Shown one piece after another: positions 1 to 7,270 of a stretch of DNA of 13,702 nt. Numbering within the stretch: position 1 is the first letter of the stretch; every line of letters starts with the position of its first letter. Source of the DNA: JANRIC01 sp033765345 (GTDB lineage Bacteria; Bacteroidota; Bacteroidia; Cytophagales; Microscillaceae). Position numbers and translations under genes: made by a program. The notes beneath the pieces were generated by a model. That model was not told the origin of the DNA and did no database searches. It worked only from the letters and a program-made list of their open reading frames with translations. The DNA is taken from assembly GCA_033765345.1 (NCBI GenBank), contig JANRIC010000130.1, positions 1-13,702 on the forward strand. Direction: 5' to 3'.

Positions 1-83
1 GTAGGGGTGCCACTTTTATTTTTGCCATTGAGTACAAGATTGGTACTCCCACATTTTGAACAAGTATGAATAGTTGTTATCAT
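1..83 (-). CDS. IS1-like transposase N-terminus (InsA-type), partial
   Basis: The frame starts at ATG 83-81 and runs off the left edge after 27 codons. It reads MITTIHTCSKCGSTNLVLNG and continues KNKSGTP. The CxxC pair (Cys8, Cys11) followed by a short spacer and NGK is the first half of the N-terminal zinc finger seen in IS1-family InsA proteins, which bind the element ends. In IS1 the InsA frame joins InsB by a programmed frameshift to make the transposase; neither the rest of the finger nor the catalytic DDE part is visible here. The recognisable IS1 terminus 58 bases upstream supports the assignment. Whether the full copy is intact cannot be told. Confidence 0.8.
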   Translation of the reverse strand, partial: MITTIHTCSKCGSTNLVLNGKNKSGTP

Positions 84-141
84 TTTTAGTATAGTTTTCG
101 GAATGCAAATATAATTAAATCAGTTAATTTTTAACATTACC
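1..141 (-). mobile_element. Left end of an IS1-family insertion sequence (truncated by window edge)
   Basis: Read on the minus strand from 141, the DNA begins GGTAATGTTAAAAATTAACT followed by GATTTA. From memory, the E. coli IS1 left end begins GGTGATGCTGCCAACTTACT and then also GATTTA, so the terminus and the ACTGATTTA block line up at the same spacing. A transposase start codon follows 58 bases inside the end, as expected for IS1. The flanking gene remnant resumes in frame at 142, which supports 141 as the outer edge. IS1 elements usually make a target duplication of about 9 bp, so bases 142-150 would be one copy; the other lies outside the window. The rest of the element is off the left edge. 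Confidence 0.8.
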
Positions 142-342
142 GCAATCACTATTTTAAAAATAGTCGTAGAAAAATATCCTCAATCTTTTAATGCTTATGA
201 TAGTTTAGGAGAAGCCTATTTTATCAGTAAAGATTATCAGAATGCTCTGATCAATTATGAAAAATCTGTATTGCTTAATCCCACCCACCAAGTTGGAATA
301 CAAAAAATAACAGAAATTAAATTATTACTGAAAGAAAAATAG
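142..342 (+). pseudogene. C-terminal TPR remnant of a gene cut by the IS1-like element
   Basis: An open frame without a start codon begins right at the IS edge (GCA at 142) and ends at TAG 340-342. The 66 residues include EKYPQSFNAYDSLGEAYF, then a Lys-Asp-Tyr-x-x-Ala-Leu helix and VLLNPTHQ, which is a clear tetratricopeptide repeat. In Bacteroidota such a single TPR is common at the C-terminus of secreted serine hydrolases and esterases. Two serine hydrolases lie further along, but the identity of the missing part is an inference. An in-frame stop at 112-114 lies inside the IS, so no longer native product is made from this strand. The 5' part of the gene should be on the other side of the element. 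Confidence 0.75.
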
Positions 343-350
343 TGTTTAAG

Positions 351-1046
351 ATGACAATAATTTTTAACGATAAAAAACAGCTTTGGGGCAGATTATCTAA
401 ACTTCTCATTGAGATATTTATCATTGTTTTCTCGATTAGTTTGTCTTTTGGCATTCAAAACTGGAGTGAGTATCAAAAAAAACAAGCTGATGTCAGGGAG
501 TTTTTGATAGGTATTAAAAATGATTTGAAAAATGATATTAAAGAAATGCAAGAGGATAAGAAATCTTATCTGAACCAAAAAAAAGCATTTCAATTCATTA
601 CCCAATCTAGACCCCAAAAGGATAGCCTTCATAGAGATAGTCTAAAATACTACGGTTTTTCAATATTTAATCAAGTAGGGCTAAACCCTAACAACGGCAG
701 GTTTGAAGGTTTTAAATCTTCAGGAAAATTAGGCGACATTGAGAACAAAGAACTTCAAAATCTTATCTTGGATTTGTATCAAGAAAATATTATTCAATTG
801 ATAGGAAACACCAATGGATACATTAAACGAAAAATACGATTAGATGACTTTATCATCAATAATAGAAAAAGAATAACTGATACTACTTCAAACCTGAATA
901 AAATATTGCTATATGACGAAGCTCAAAATATTTGTCAGAATCTTGTTTTTGTGGATGAAATCATAAATAGATATGACATCTGTATCAATAAAGCAACAAA
1001 AATTATCACCTTAATTGACCGAGAGTATCCACAAAACTTAAAATAA
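351..1046 (+). CDS. DUF6090-like single-TM protein
   Basis: The 231-residue product has a hydrophobic segment at about residues 16-36 (LLIEIFIIVFSISLSFGIQN) followed by Trp and a charged, probably coiled-coil stretch (about 40-85) rich in Lys, Asp and Glu. A single N-terminal helix, an IQNW/QINNW-like motif and then a helical soluble domain is the pattern of the Bacteroidota family annotated DUF6090, whose function is unknown. I start it at ATG 351; an in-frame GTG at 342 overlaps the stop of the preceding remnant and adds only three residues. There is no clear Shine-Dalgarno sequence. The following DinB-like gene begins 26 bases after the stop, so the two may be co-transcribed. The family call rests on pattern only. 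Confidence 0.65.
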   Translation: MTIIFNDKKQLWGRLSKLLIEIFIIVFSISLSFGIQNWSEYQKKQADVREFLIGIKNDLKNDIKEMQEDKKSYLNQKKAFQFITQSRPQKDSLHRDSLKYYGFSIFNQVGLNPNNGRFEGFKSSGKLGDIENKELQNLILDLYQENIIQLIGNTNGYIKRKIRLDDFIINNRKRITDTTSNLNKILLYDEAQNICQNLVFVDEIINRYDICINKATKIITLIDREYPQNLK

Positions 1047-1072
1047 ATTCTTAAATTTAATCCCTATTTCTT

Positions 1073-1675
1073 ATGAAAACACTACTTTTAATGTACTTAC
1101 TCCAAAGCACAAGTTGTATGATAACAGATTCTACCCTCTCGCAAAACGAGCGCAAATTTGCCATTGATTATCTCGAGAAAACACAAATCCGATTCTTGGA
1201 TGCAATCAAGGATTTGAATGAAGCGCAATTGAACTACAAAGCCGATGAAAATACTTGGTCAGTGATGGAATGTGCCGAACATATCACCCTGACAGAAATC
1301 GGTTTCTTCAAAATGGCTCAGGGTGCTTTACAAAAAAACGAAGATTTGAAAAAAAGAAATGAAATTAAGGTAAATGAGCAACAAATCATTCAAAGGTTAA
1401 CTAATCGTACATGGAAAGCCAAATCGCCCGAAGTGGTCAAGCCAAGCGGAAAATTTCAATCCATTGAGCAAATCCGAGAGGCTTTTGCTACACAAAGGCA
1501 AAAAACGATGGAATACCTCCAAAATACACAAGATGGTTTGCATACTCACTTTTCGGCACATCCTGCCGTAGGTACGGTAGATGTGTATTTATTGCTGATA
1601 GTGATGACCGCACACTGTGAAAGACATATTGACCAGATTTTGGAAATTAAATCAAATAAAGGATTTCCGAAATAA
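1073..1675 (+). CDS. DinB-family putative metal-binding protein
   Basis: The 200-residue protein shows the DinB four-helix-bundle pattern. The motif NTWSVMECAEHI (about residues 60-71) carries the first metal-ligand histidine (His70), and AHCERHIDQI near the C-terminus (180-189) supplies His181 and His185 in HxxxH spacing. Together these would form the three-histidine divalent-metal site typical of the fold. Members include thiol-dependent S-transferases and many uncharacterised Bacteroidota proteins; the substrate here is unknown. The N-terminus (MKTLLLMYLLQSTSC) is a short hydrophobic leader with a possible lipobox cysteine at 15, but it is shorter than usual for a lipoprotein signal. It lies 26 bases after the DUF6090-like gene. 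Confidence 0.8.
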   Translation: MKTLLLMYLLQSTSCMITDSTLSQNERKFAIDYLEKTQIRFLDAIKDLNEAQLNYKADENTWSVMECAEHITLTEIGFFKMAQGALQKNEDLKKRNEIKVNEQQIIQRLTNRTWKAKSPEVVKPSGKFQSIEQIREAFATQRQKTMEYLQNTQDGLHTHFSAHPAVGTVDVYLLLIVMTAHCERHIDQILEIKSNKGFPK

Positions 1676-1764
1676 GCCTAAAATTCAAAAAAAATTGGAG
1701 GCTAAGGACTGAAATACAAGTTTTCATTGTCCAACATTAAAATATCAAATTTTAATTTTTCAAA

Positions 1765-2928
1765 ATGAAAAAATACATTTTAATCATTCTTTCAGTCCTT
1801 TACTTCTTCGCTTGCAAAAATGAAAACAATGATGACCCAAATCCAACTATTTTTATTCCAAATGACATCGTAATCGGTAACAACTTCGTACAAGTTGAAT
1901 TTTCAGATGATTATCGCTCTATGACTTGGGTAGAACCCAGTGGCGCAACCCAAAAAGTCTACTATGCAGATGTGAATTTGGAAACAGGCTTGCCTGACTT
2001 GGCAAACAAACAATTTATTGACAACATTCAAGGGCAAGGTTGGCCTTATTGGGGCAAAGACAACCAAGGTTCTTTTTTTGTGATAATGAATGCCACCAAT
2101 GAATTTAAGGTTATCCGTAGGAGTGGCACAAATACACTCACTACCACCAATTTAGGCACTGTCAATAGCGACACAAAGGCATTAATCAATGTTTCTTATG
2201 ACCCAACAAAACCTTATTTTTGGATTAGTTATGTTATAAAAACAACCACAACAGGCGGAAAAGATAAACTCTATTGTTTTCGTTCTGATAATCCTTCCAA
2301 CAGCATATTTGTAAATGAAGAAGTACCCAATATGGCAGGTTCAGCCTACGAACTCACGTTTCCACGGTGGGTAAAGAACTCTGAAAAATTGTTGTATCCC
2401 TTTCGTGGAAATGCAAATATTCCAAAATTTGATATAAAATTTTGTGACGGTGCAACCCAAACTTCCACGCAAGTAACCAATGACGGAAATGCTTTTCATC
2501 ACGTAGATGATTTGGCTTTCAGCATCAATAACCAAAACTATTTGTTTAGTAGCAAAGACGCAAGTATTTTGACCATTTGCAAACAACAAGCTAATGGATT
2601 TTATACAGAAATTGAAAGCTACACCACCCCAACAACCATAAGCCCAATTACGCTAACTTCTTTTGAGCCTTTTACTATCAATGGTAAAACGTATGGCGCA
2701 TATCAGGTGTATCAAGGTGGCGGAATTCCGGGGAATACAAAAGGTGAAATTTGGTTGAAAGGAATTTTAGGAGAGACACTGCAAATAAAAATCAGTACCT
2801 TAGACGGTGTTTCGGTGGACCCAGAATATGTGATAGGAAATAAAAAAGTTTGGATTTTCTATTATGGAAGACCTATTGGACAAGTAACGTATGACTTACA
2901 TCGTTGCGAAACGCCTTTAAGTTTTTGA
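1765..2928 (+). CDS. Secreted lipoprotein, hypothetical, propeller-like repeats
   Basis: This 387-residue protein begins with a clear lipoprotein signal, MKKYILIILSVLYFFAC, with acylated Cys17. It is followed by the hydrophilic linker KNENNDDPNP, which resembles the acidic/Lys sequences that send Bacteroidota lipoproteins to the cell surface. The mature part is rich in beta-strand, Gly, Thr and aromatic residues. Segments such as YRSMTWVEPSG with KVYYADVN, and PYWGKDNQGSFFVI, recall TolB/WD-like propeller blades, but I cannot assign a named family or active site. The gene is preceded by an 89-base AT-rich spacer and converges with the minus-strand gene that ends 12 bases after its stop. Substrate binding at the surface is a guess. 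Confidence 0.75.
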   Translation: MKKYILIILSVLYFFACKNENNDDPNPTIFIPNDIVIGNNFVQVEFSDDYRSMTWVEPSGATQKVYYADVNLETGLPDLANKQFIDNIQGQGWPYWGKDNQGSFFVIMNATNEFKVIRRSGTNTLTTTNLGTVNSDTKALINVSYDPTKPYFWISYVIKTTTTGGKDKLYCFRSDNPSNSIFVNEEVPNMAGSAYELTFPRWVKNSEKLLYPFRGNANIPKFDIKFCDGATQTSTQVTNDGNAFHHVDDLAFSINNQNYLFSSKDASILTICKQQANGFYTEIESYTTPTTISPITLTSFEPFTINGKTYGAYQVYQGGGIPGNTKGEIWLKGILGETLQIKISTLDGVSVDPEYVIGNKKVWIFYYGRPIGQVTYDLHRCETPLSF

Positions 2929-2940
2929 GGAAAATATAAT

Positions 2941-3543
2941 TCAATCCAAAAAACTATTTAATATCTGATGAAAAATGCCCAGGATTTTGGGAAGTTCGTT
3001 GATGTAGTAGTTCTTAATATCCAAGGTGATTTTACCCTTTTCAAATTTCAAAAACTTCCAGACATCGCCAGTAACCCCACAACCATAAATATGCGATACA
3101 GGCTTTCCCTTTTGCTCATTGTAGAGCATAGAGGCATACATTTGGGCAGTGCATTGTGCCTGTGCATATTCAAAATCCTCATCTTTTGCTTCCACAAATG
3201 TAACCACAGGTGCCTGCATCACACTTTTGCGAGGATGCTTTGAAAAGAAAAAATCACATTCACCCGCCAAATCACGTGAGGCATCCACAGTAAGGTCTTC
3301 ACCTGAAAAAAATGTAAAATGCTTATCAAACTGAATGGCTACTTCAGTTAAAATCGGTGAGATAATCCTTTCGGATTTACTTTTTTCATTCGTAAGCGTT
3401 AGTCGCTCTGATAAGACCAAAGTCTGTTGCAACCATTCGGAAGGCTGCACCAGTTGAATGGTCGGAAACAAATTTTCATCTATTTCATCTAACTCTAATT
3501 TTTCTAAGGTCTGTTTGAAGTTTTTGTAATTGCTGTATCCCAT
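2941..3543 (-). CDS. PD-(D/E)XK nuclease-fold protein, function unknown
   Basis: The 200-residue product carries the motif set of a restriction-endonuclease-like core. There is Glu67 in ISPILTEVAIQF, an acidic Asp97 in LAGECDFFFS on the first core strand, then a hydrophobic strand ending in Glu118-Ala-Lys120 (VVTFVEAKDED), and a helix with AQAQCTAQMYAS (Gln128/Gln130). This order (E...D...ExK...Q) matches a family of small stand-alone PD-(D/E)XK-like proteins found in cyanobacteria and Bacteroidota. No target-recognition domain, methyltransferase or helicase is encoded next to it, so a restriction role is not supported; its partner and substrate are unknown. It starts at ATG 3543-3541 and is divergent from the outer-membrane barrel gene. 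Confidence 0.7.
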   Translation of the reverse strand: MGYSNYKNFKQTLEKLELDEIDENLFPTIQLVQPSEWLQQTLVLSERLTLTNEKSKSERIISPILTEVAIQFDKHFTFFSGEDLTVDASRDLAGECDFFFSKHPRKSVMQAPVVTFVEAKDEDFEYAQAQCTAQMYASMLYNEQKGKPVSHIYGCGVTGDVWKFLKFEKGKITLDIKNYYINELPKILGIFHQILNSFLD

Positions 3544-3762
3544 CTAAATTAAGTATTTTTATCAAATTTAGGCTTTTTTGAAGGAAAAATCAAGGCTCTT
3601 AGGGAACATTCATTCAGCAAAGCTCCATACCCCGAAAACGTGCTTTGAATCACAAAATCTGTTCGCATCTATCCAGGCGAACACCTCTCAGGCTTTTTTG
3701 AGCGACTTTTGCCTTCGTATTGCGTTATGCACCTCAGTATAAGTTTCCAAATCATATAAAAA
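3544..3762. promoter_or_regulatory. Divergent intergenic region with small repeats
   Basis: This 219-base spacer lies between the start codons of the PD-(D/E)XK-like gene (minus) and the barrel gene (plus), so both promoters should be in it. I see a direct repeat AGGCTTTTTTGA at 3570-3581 and 3690-3701, exactly 120 bases apart, and a short inverted repeat GTTCGC/GCGAAC (3661-3666 and 3677-3682, 10-base loop). No convincing match to the Bacteroidota -7 element TAnnTTTG was found, so the promoters are not placed. Confidence 0.35.
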
Positions 3763-4404
3763 ATGAAAAATTTAAAACTCTATTGTATGCCTGTTCTTTT
3801 GTTGATACTCATTTTATCGGGGCAGTCGCTTTTTGCCCAGGAAGAAGTTTCCAAGAAACGCTTGACTGCTTTTGGAGGTGGCTTGAGTGATTTCAAAGAC
3901 GGAATGTTTTTGTATGGAGGCGTAGAATACAGCCTGAGTAAACATTTCAGCCTGAATCTTACACTTCACCGAGACGATACCCGCGAAAAGTGGGATGACA
4001 GCTCAAAAGGTTATTATTTTGCTTATGCCCCTGCGATTTCAGGGCGGTTGTCTTGGTTTCCCAATGGACGTGGTGCCTTTGTGCAAGTTGGCTTGATGGA
4101 TGTAAATGCTCACATCAAAGTAACCGAAGCAGACGGAACCGTGAAAAGAGATTCAAAATCGAGGCTAGGACTCAACTACAAGTTGGGGTATCGCTGGTCG
4201 CCAAGATGGGGACGCAAGGCAACAGGTTTGTTTGCCGAAGCATTGCTAAACTACAGTGTTTTGTTTGATGATTTAATCTTGCAAACTGACGCACCTCCCG
4301 CAGGGACTCCTGCCAAAAGACCTACACTGGATTGGCATTCTTGGAACATTTACAAGGGAGAAATAGGCAGCTCTTTTTTGTTGGGTGTGGGTTATACTTT
4401 TTAA
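3763..4404 (+). CDS. Outer-membrane beta-barrel protein
   Basis: A 213-residue secreted protein with a Sec signal peptide (hydrophobic residues 10-19, likely cleavage after SLFA at about residue 25). The mature part alternates short amphipathic strands with turns: YGGVEYSLSKHFSLNLTLH, GRLSWFPNGRGAFVQVGL, RLGLNYKLGYRWSPR and FAEALLNYSVLF. It ends GVGYTF, the C-terminal aromatic residue recognised by the barrel assembly machinery. This is the pattern of small eight-stranded outer-membrane barrels; a precise family cannot be named. The first residues MKNLK match the next two genes. The serine hydrolase lipoprotein starts 43 bases downstream, so co-transcription is likely. Confidence 0.75.
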   Translation: MKNLKLYCMPVLLLILILSGQSLFAQEEVSKKRLTAFGGGLSDFKDGMFLYGGVEYSLSKHFSLNLTLHRDDTREKWDDSSKGYYFAYAPAISGRLSWFPNGRGAFVQVGLMDVNAHIKVTEADGTVKRDSKSRLGLNYKLGYRWSPRWGRKATGLFAEALLNYSVLFDDLILQTDAPPAGTPAKRPTLDWHSWNIYKGEIGSSFLLGVGYTF

Positions 4405-4412
4405 TGTTATTC

Positions 4413-4474
4413 AAAATCAAAATTTCATTTTAATCATTTTAATAACCATGAAAAATCTAAAATTCTCAAATTAC
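4413..4474 (+). repeat. Duplicated leader, copy 1 (5' region plus signal-peptide start)
   Basis: Bases 4413-4474 match 5655-5707 identically except that this copy has the 9-base unit TCATTTTAA twice in tandem (4425-4433, 4434-4442) where the other has it once. The block covers about 26-35 bases upstream of the start codon and the first nine codons (MKNLKFSNY). Identity stops sharply after it. Confidence 0.85.
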
Positions 4475-5602
4475 ATTTTTCTCTTGATGTGGATTACTTT
4501 TAGTTCCTGTAAAAAGGAAGAATTAGCCTTACGCGACACGACTGAGCTACAAAAATCTTTTCAAAAGATTTTAGATGACATCGTAGCTGAAGATGAATTG
4601 GTATTTAATGGTATTTTGTTGGTAGATATTCCTAAGTACAAGTTGCATTGGAAAAGTGCAGTAGGTAAAACTGCTTCCAATACTGCCCTACCACCTGATG
4701 CCCAATTTCGTACAGCCAGTATTGGCAAAACATTTCTTGCTGCACTCGCTTTACGCTTGGTGGAAGATGGCAAAATAGCATTGGATGATAAACTGAGTAA
4801 ATATTTGCCAGTTTCTATTATGAATAATTTGATGGTTTACAATGGGACAGATTACAGCAATCAAATTACGATTCGGCAATGTCTGACCCACACTTCAGGT
4901 ATTGGTGATTATTTCTTTGAAAATCCTGATGAAAATGGCTTTCCACAGTTTATTCAACTTATACTGGGAAATCCTGAACAATTCTGGACACCCCAAGCCA
5001 CCATAGAATACACGAAGGAGAATATTCCCCCGCACTTTGAGCCGGGTAAGGGCTTTTTTTACAGCGACACAGGGTATAATCTGGTAGGACTTGCCTTAGA
5101 AAATGCAACAAGTAAGTCTCTTAACGATTTATACAAAGAATATATTTTCAATCCTTTAAATCTGAAAAATACCTACATGGAGTTTCGTGAGCCGCCTCGT
5201 GGTGGTGTAGTGGGTATTGGGGTTTCACAGTCTTACTTTTTAGATATTGATATTACAGATTTCCAAAGCATCTCGGCAGATTGGGCAGGTGGCGGATTGA
5301 TTACAAATACAGAAGACCTCTATACTTTTATCAATGCGTTGACCAAAGGCACTTTTTTCAAAAAAAGCGATTCATTCAGCATGATGCAACAGGGATTCAT
5401 CGAGGAGTATGGTATGGGTTGGATAAAGCAGTCTATTGGAGGTGAGTTGATTGTAGGGCATGATGGCTCTTACAGTAGCTTTATGTACAAATGGAACGAC
5501 ATTACTATTACAGGTACTTTGAATCAATTTGAACCAAAGAACGGCTCATTTAAAGTACAACTCATTGAACAACTGATTCAAAAAATCAAAGCATTTAACT
5601 AA
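4448..5602 (+). CDS. Serine hydrolase lipoprotein, beta-lactamase/PBP-like (first of tandem pair)
   Basis: The 384-residue protein belongs to the class C beta-lactamase-related serine hydrolases. It has a lipoprotein signal ending FSSC (Cys21) followed by KKEE. The nucleophile motif SIGK is at 91-94 (Ser91, Lys94), the family LTHTSGI motif at 146-152, the second catalytic motif as Tyr205-Ser-Asp (YSDTGYNLVG, where Asn is more usual than Asp at the third place), and GHDG at 337-340 in the third-motif position. Such proteins act in the periplasm or at the surface as D,D-peptidases, esterases or amidases; sequence alone does not show beta-lactam resistance. I chose ATG 4448 because it starts the signal peptide; an upstream in-frame ATG at 4385 lies inside the barrel gene. 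The 5' end is duplicated in the next gene. Confidence 0.88.
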   Translation: MKNLKFSNYIFLLMWITFSSCKKEELALRDTTELQKSFQKILDDIVAEDELVFNGILLVDIPKYKLHWKSAVGKTASNTALPPDAQFRTASIGKTFLAALALRLVEDGKIALDDKLSKYLPVSIMNNLMVYNGTDYSNQITIRQCLTHTSGIGDYFFENPDENGFPQFIQLILGNPEQFWTPQATIEYTKENIPPHFEPGKGFFYSDTGYNLVGLALENATSKSLNDLYKEYIFNPLNLKNTYMEFREPPRGGVVGIGVSQSYFLDIDITDFQSISADWAGGGLITNTEDLYTFINALTKGTFFKKSDSFSMMQQGFIEEYGMGWIKQSIGGELIVGHDGSYSSFMYKWNDITITGTLNQFEPKNGSFKVQLIEQLIQKIKAFN

Positions 5603-5616
5603 ATCCTTATTTTTTT

Positions 5617-5649
5617 AAATCTTCAAGGTCTTAAAGACCTTGAAGATTT
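5617..5649. repeat. Perfect 14-bp palindrome between the tandem hydrolase genes
   Basis: AAATCTTCAAGGTC (5617-5630) is followed by a five-base loop (TTAAA) and its exact reverse complement (5636-5649). The T-run (5608-5616) lies before the hairpin on the plus strand and the bases after it are AGCGAAAA, so it is not a canonical intrinsic terminator for the upstream gene. It could be a dispersed REP-like palindrome or an mRNA-stabilising hairpin between cistrons. Only one copy is in the window. Confidence 0.7.
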
Positions 5650-5654
5650 AGCGA

Positions 5655-5707
5655 AAAATCAAAATTTCATTTTAATAACCATGAAAAATCTAAAATTCTC
5701 AAATTAC
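5655..5707 (+). repeat. Duplicated leader, copy 2
   Basis: This is the second copy of the block at 4413-4474, with a single TCATTTTAA unit. It includes the same bases before the ATG (TTTTAATAACC) and codons 1-9 of the second serine hydrolase. The shared block begins just 5 bases after the palindrome at 5617-5649. Confidence 0.85.
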
Positions 5708-6859
5708 TTTTTCTTCCTGTGCTTCATCGCACTCACGTCTTGCAAAAAAGACGGAGCATCGCCCAAAGATGGTGATTTGATTACAAAAACAAGCCAATTA
5801 GATGCTTTCCTAACAAAAGTAATGAACGACTACAACACCGTTAGCCTCTCTGCCACTATCACCAAAGAGGATAAGTTGATTTGGTCAAAAGGCTACGGAT
5901 TTGCCAATAAAGAAGCCAATAAAATTGCTTCAAACGAATCTATCTATATGGTCGCTTCTATCTCCAAAACCGTAACGGGTGTAGCAGTGATGCAGTTGGT
6001 AGAGCAAGGCAAAATCAATTTGGATGCCGACATCAACACCTATCTCCCTTTTGAGGTTAAGAATCCTAAAAACTCGGCTTCGGTTATCACCTGTCGACAT
6101 TTGCTCACACATACTTCGGGCATTGTGGATAATCACTTAGGCGAAGTGTACGAGCAGTTGCTTTATATGGATGAAGACCCTACGCTTTCATTGGCAGAAG
6201 TTTGTGAAGGTTTTTTTACAACGAATGGTGACTTTTACAGTCCGGATACTTTCACAGACAAACTGTCCGGTGCCGAATTTAATTATTCCAATATCGGCAT
6301 TGCCCTATTAGGTTATGTAGTGGAAGTAGTTGCCCAAAAGCCCTTTTACCAATTTACCAAAGAAAACATCTTTGAACCGCTTGGAATGACCCGCACCTCT
6401 TGGCGATTGGCAGATTTGCCTTCGGCAGATTTGGCAATGCCCTACGATGAAAACAATCAACCCTACGGGCATTATACCTTAGCGGATTATCCCAATGGCG
6501 GTTTGTTTACCACAGTAGATGATTTATCCAAGTATTTGAGGGCTTTTGTCAATGGAGGAATTTTGAATGGTACAAGAATCTTGAACCAAGCCAGTGTAAC
6601 GGAGATGCAAAAGATTCAATCTCCAACTATAGCTCCTCTGCAAGGTTTGGCTTGGAACGCGGATAATTATGACCTCAACCGAAACTTACGAGGTCATTTG
6701 GGTGCGGAACGTGGTGTAGCAACGCTCATGTATTTCGATACAGATAGTAAAGTGGGAGCCATTGTTTTTATGAATAAACTGCCTGAAAGCGAAGAAATTG
6801 GCTTTGAAATAGTACAAAAACTTTTGGCTAACTTGCTGAATGTGGGTGAGAAAAATTAA
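5681..6859 (+). CDS. Serine hydrolase lipoprotein, beta-lactamase/PBP-like (second of tandem pair)
   Basis: A 392-residue lipoprotein (signal ending ALTSC, Cys21, then KKDG) of the same serine hydrolase superfamily as its neighbour but only distantly similar in the mature region. The catalytic motif SISK is at 93-96 (Ser93, Lys96), LLTHTSGI at 141-148, Tyr202-Ser-Asn204 in FNYSNIGIALLGY is the canonical second motif, and GHLGAERG at 338-345 is the third (HxG) region. DYPNGGLFTTVDDLSKYL (269-286) is also typical. It probably hydrolyses a peptide or ester bond in the periplasm or at the surface; the substrate is unknown. A start at 5681 fits the signal peptide. It lies 78 bases after its paralogue and is followed by a hairpin at 6865-6897. 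Confidence 0.9.
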   Translation: MKNLKFSNYFFFLCFIALTSCKKDGASPKDGDLITKTSQLDAFLTKVMNDYNTVSLSATITKEDKLIWSKGYGFANKEANKIASNESIYMVASISKTVTGVAVMQLVEQGKINLDADINTYLPFEVKNPKNSASVITCRHLLTHTSGIVDNHLGEVYEQLLYMDEDPTLSLAEVCEGFFTTNGDFYSPDTFTDKLSGAEFNYSNIGIALLGYVVEVVAQKPFYQFTKENIFEPLGMTRTSWRLADLPSADLAMPYDENNQPYGHYTLADYPNGGLFTTVDDLSKYLRAFVNGGILNGTRILNQASVTEMQKIQSPTIAPLQGLAWNADNYDLNRNLRGHLGAERGVATLMYFDTDSKVGAIVFMNKLPESEEIGFEIVQKLLANLLNVGEKN

Positions 6860-6864
6860 ATTTA

Positions 6865-6897
6865 AAAGAAGTTTTCGCTTCAAGCGAAGACTTCTTT
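6865..6897 (+). terminator. Putative terminator hairpin after the second hydrolase gene
   Basis: The arm AAAGAAGTTTTCGC (6865-6878) pairs with GCGAAGACTTCTTT (6884-6897) around the loop TTCAA. It has 14 pairs, one of them a G-T wobble. It begins 6 bases after the TAA of the hydrolase gene. The T-tract after the stem is short, so termination strength is uncertain. Confidence 0.55.
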
Positions 6898-6935
6898 ATC
6901 AAATACAAAAAAATCTGGCAGTATTAAGGATGTAA

Positions 6936-7258
6936 TGCTCCTATAAAAAAACGCCCGGTTTTGTGTCCTCTCAAAACCCCTTTTTTGAATACACAGCATT
7001 ACTCGTGAAACACTACCAGAAATCTAAAAACAATGCTTTTAAAAACTCAAATATTCAATTCCCTTATCTCAGCCTTGCCCAGTCCCTTTCCTCGAGTCAA
7101 ATGGCAGAAATAGACCAAATCGTGCAGAAGGAAATGCGAAAGCGCAAAATTTAGAGCAAATCAATCAGGATGAAGGCATTGCGGTAAAGCCCATTCTTCT
7201 GGAAGGCATCGGCAGCAAAGAAAAACTATATAGGGAATACCAATGGTTTTCACCCTGA
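6936..7258 (+). pseudogene. Unrecognised small ORF or gene remnant with a possible frameshift
   Basis: This is the largest piece of the convergent gap 6860-7340. An open frame from 6936 has no ATG; a GTG at 6963 would give 63 residues (SSQNPFFEYTALLVKHYQ... to MRKRKI, stop 7152-7154). The amino-acid mix looks like a real helical protein. Another frame, open before this stop, reads on as AEGNAKAQNLEQINQDEGIA, then KPILLEGIGSKEKLYREYQW, to TGA 7256-7258. The two parts would join with one frameshift near 7110-7150. I recognise no family. It could be a decayed gene, or a short gene with a GTG start. Confidence 0.3.
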
Positions 7259-7270
7259 AAGATTCACAGC

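Noticed and set aside
2968..3334. Plus-strand ORFs of 91 and 61 codons
   Set aside because: They are reverse-strand shadows of the PD-(D/E)XK-like gene, which has clear motifs.
4385..4447. Longer N-terminus for the first hydrolase from the ATG at 4385
   Set aside because: It would lie within the end of the barrel gene and bury the lipoprotein signal; ATG 4448 matches the paralogue's start.
5617..5649. Intrinsic terminator of the first serine hydrolase gene
   Set aside because: The T-tract precedes the hairpin on the plus strand and no T-run follows it, so it was called a palindromic repeat.
4448..6859. Beta-lactam resistance genes
   Set aside because: The SxxK and YxN/YxD motifs are shared by many D,D-peptidases and esterases; nothing in the sequence points to a true beta-lactamase.
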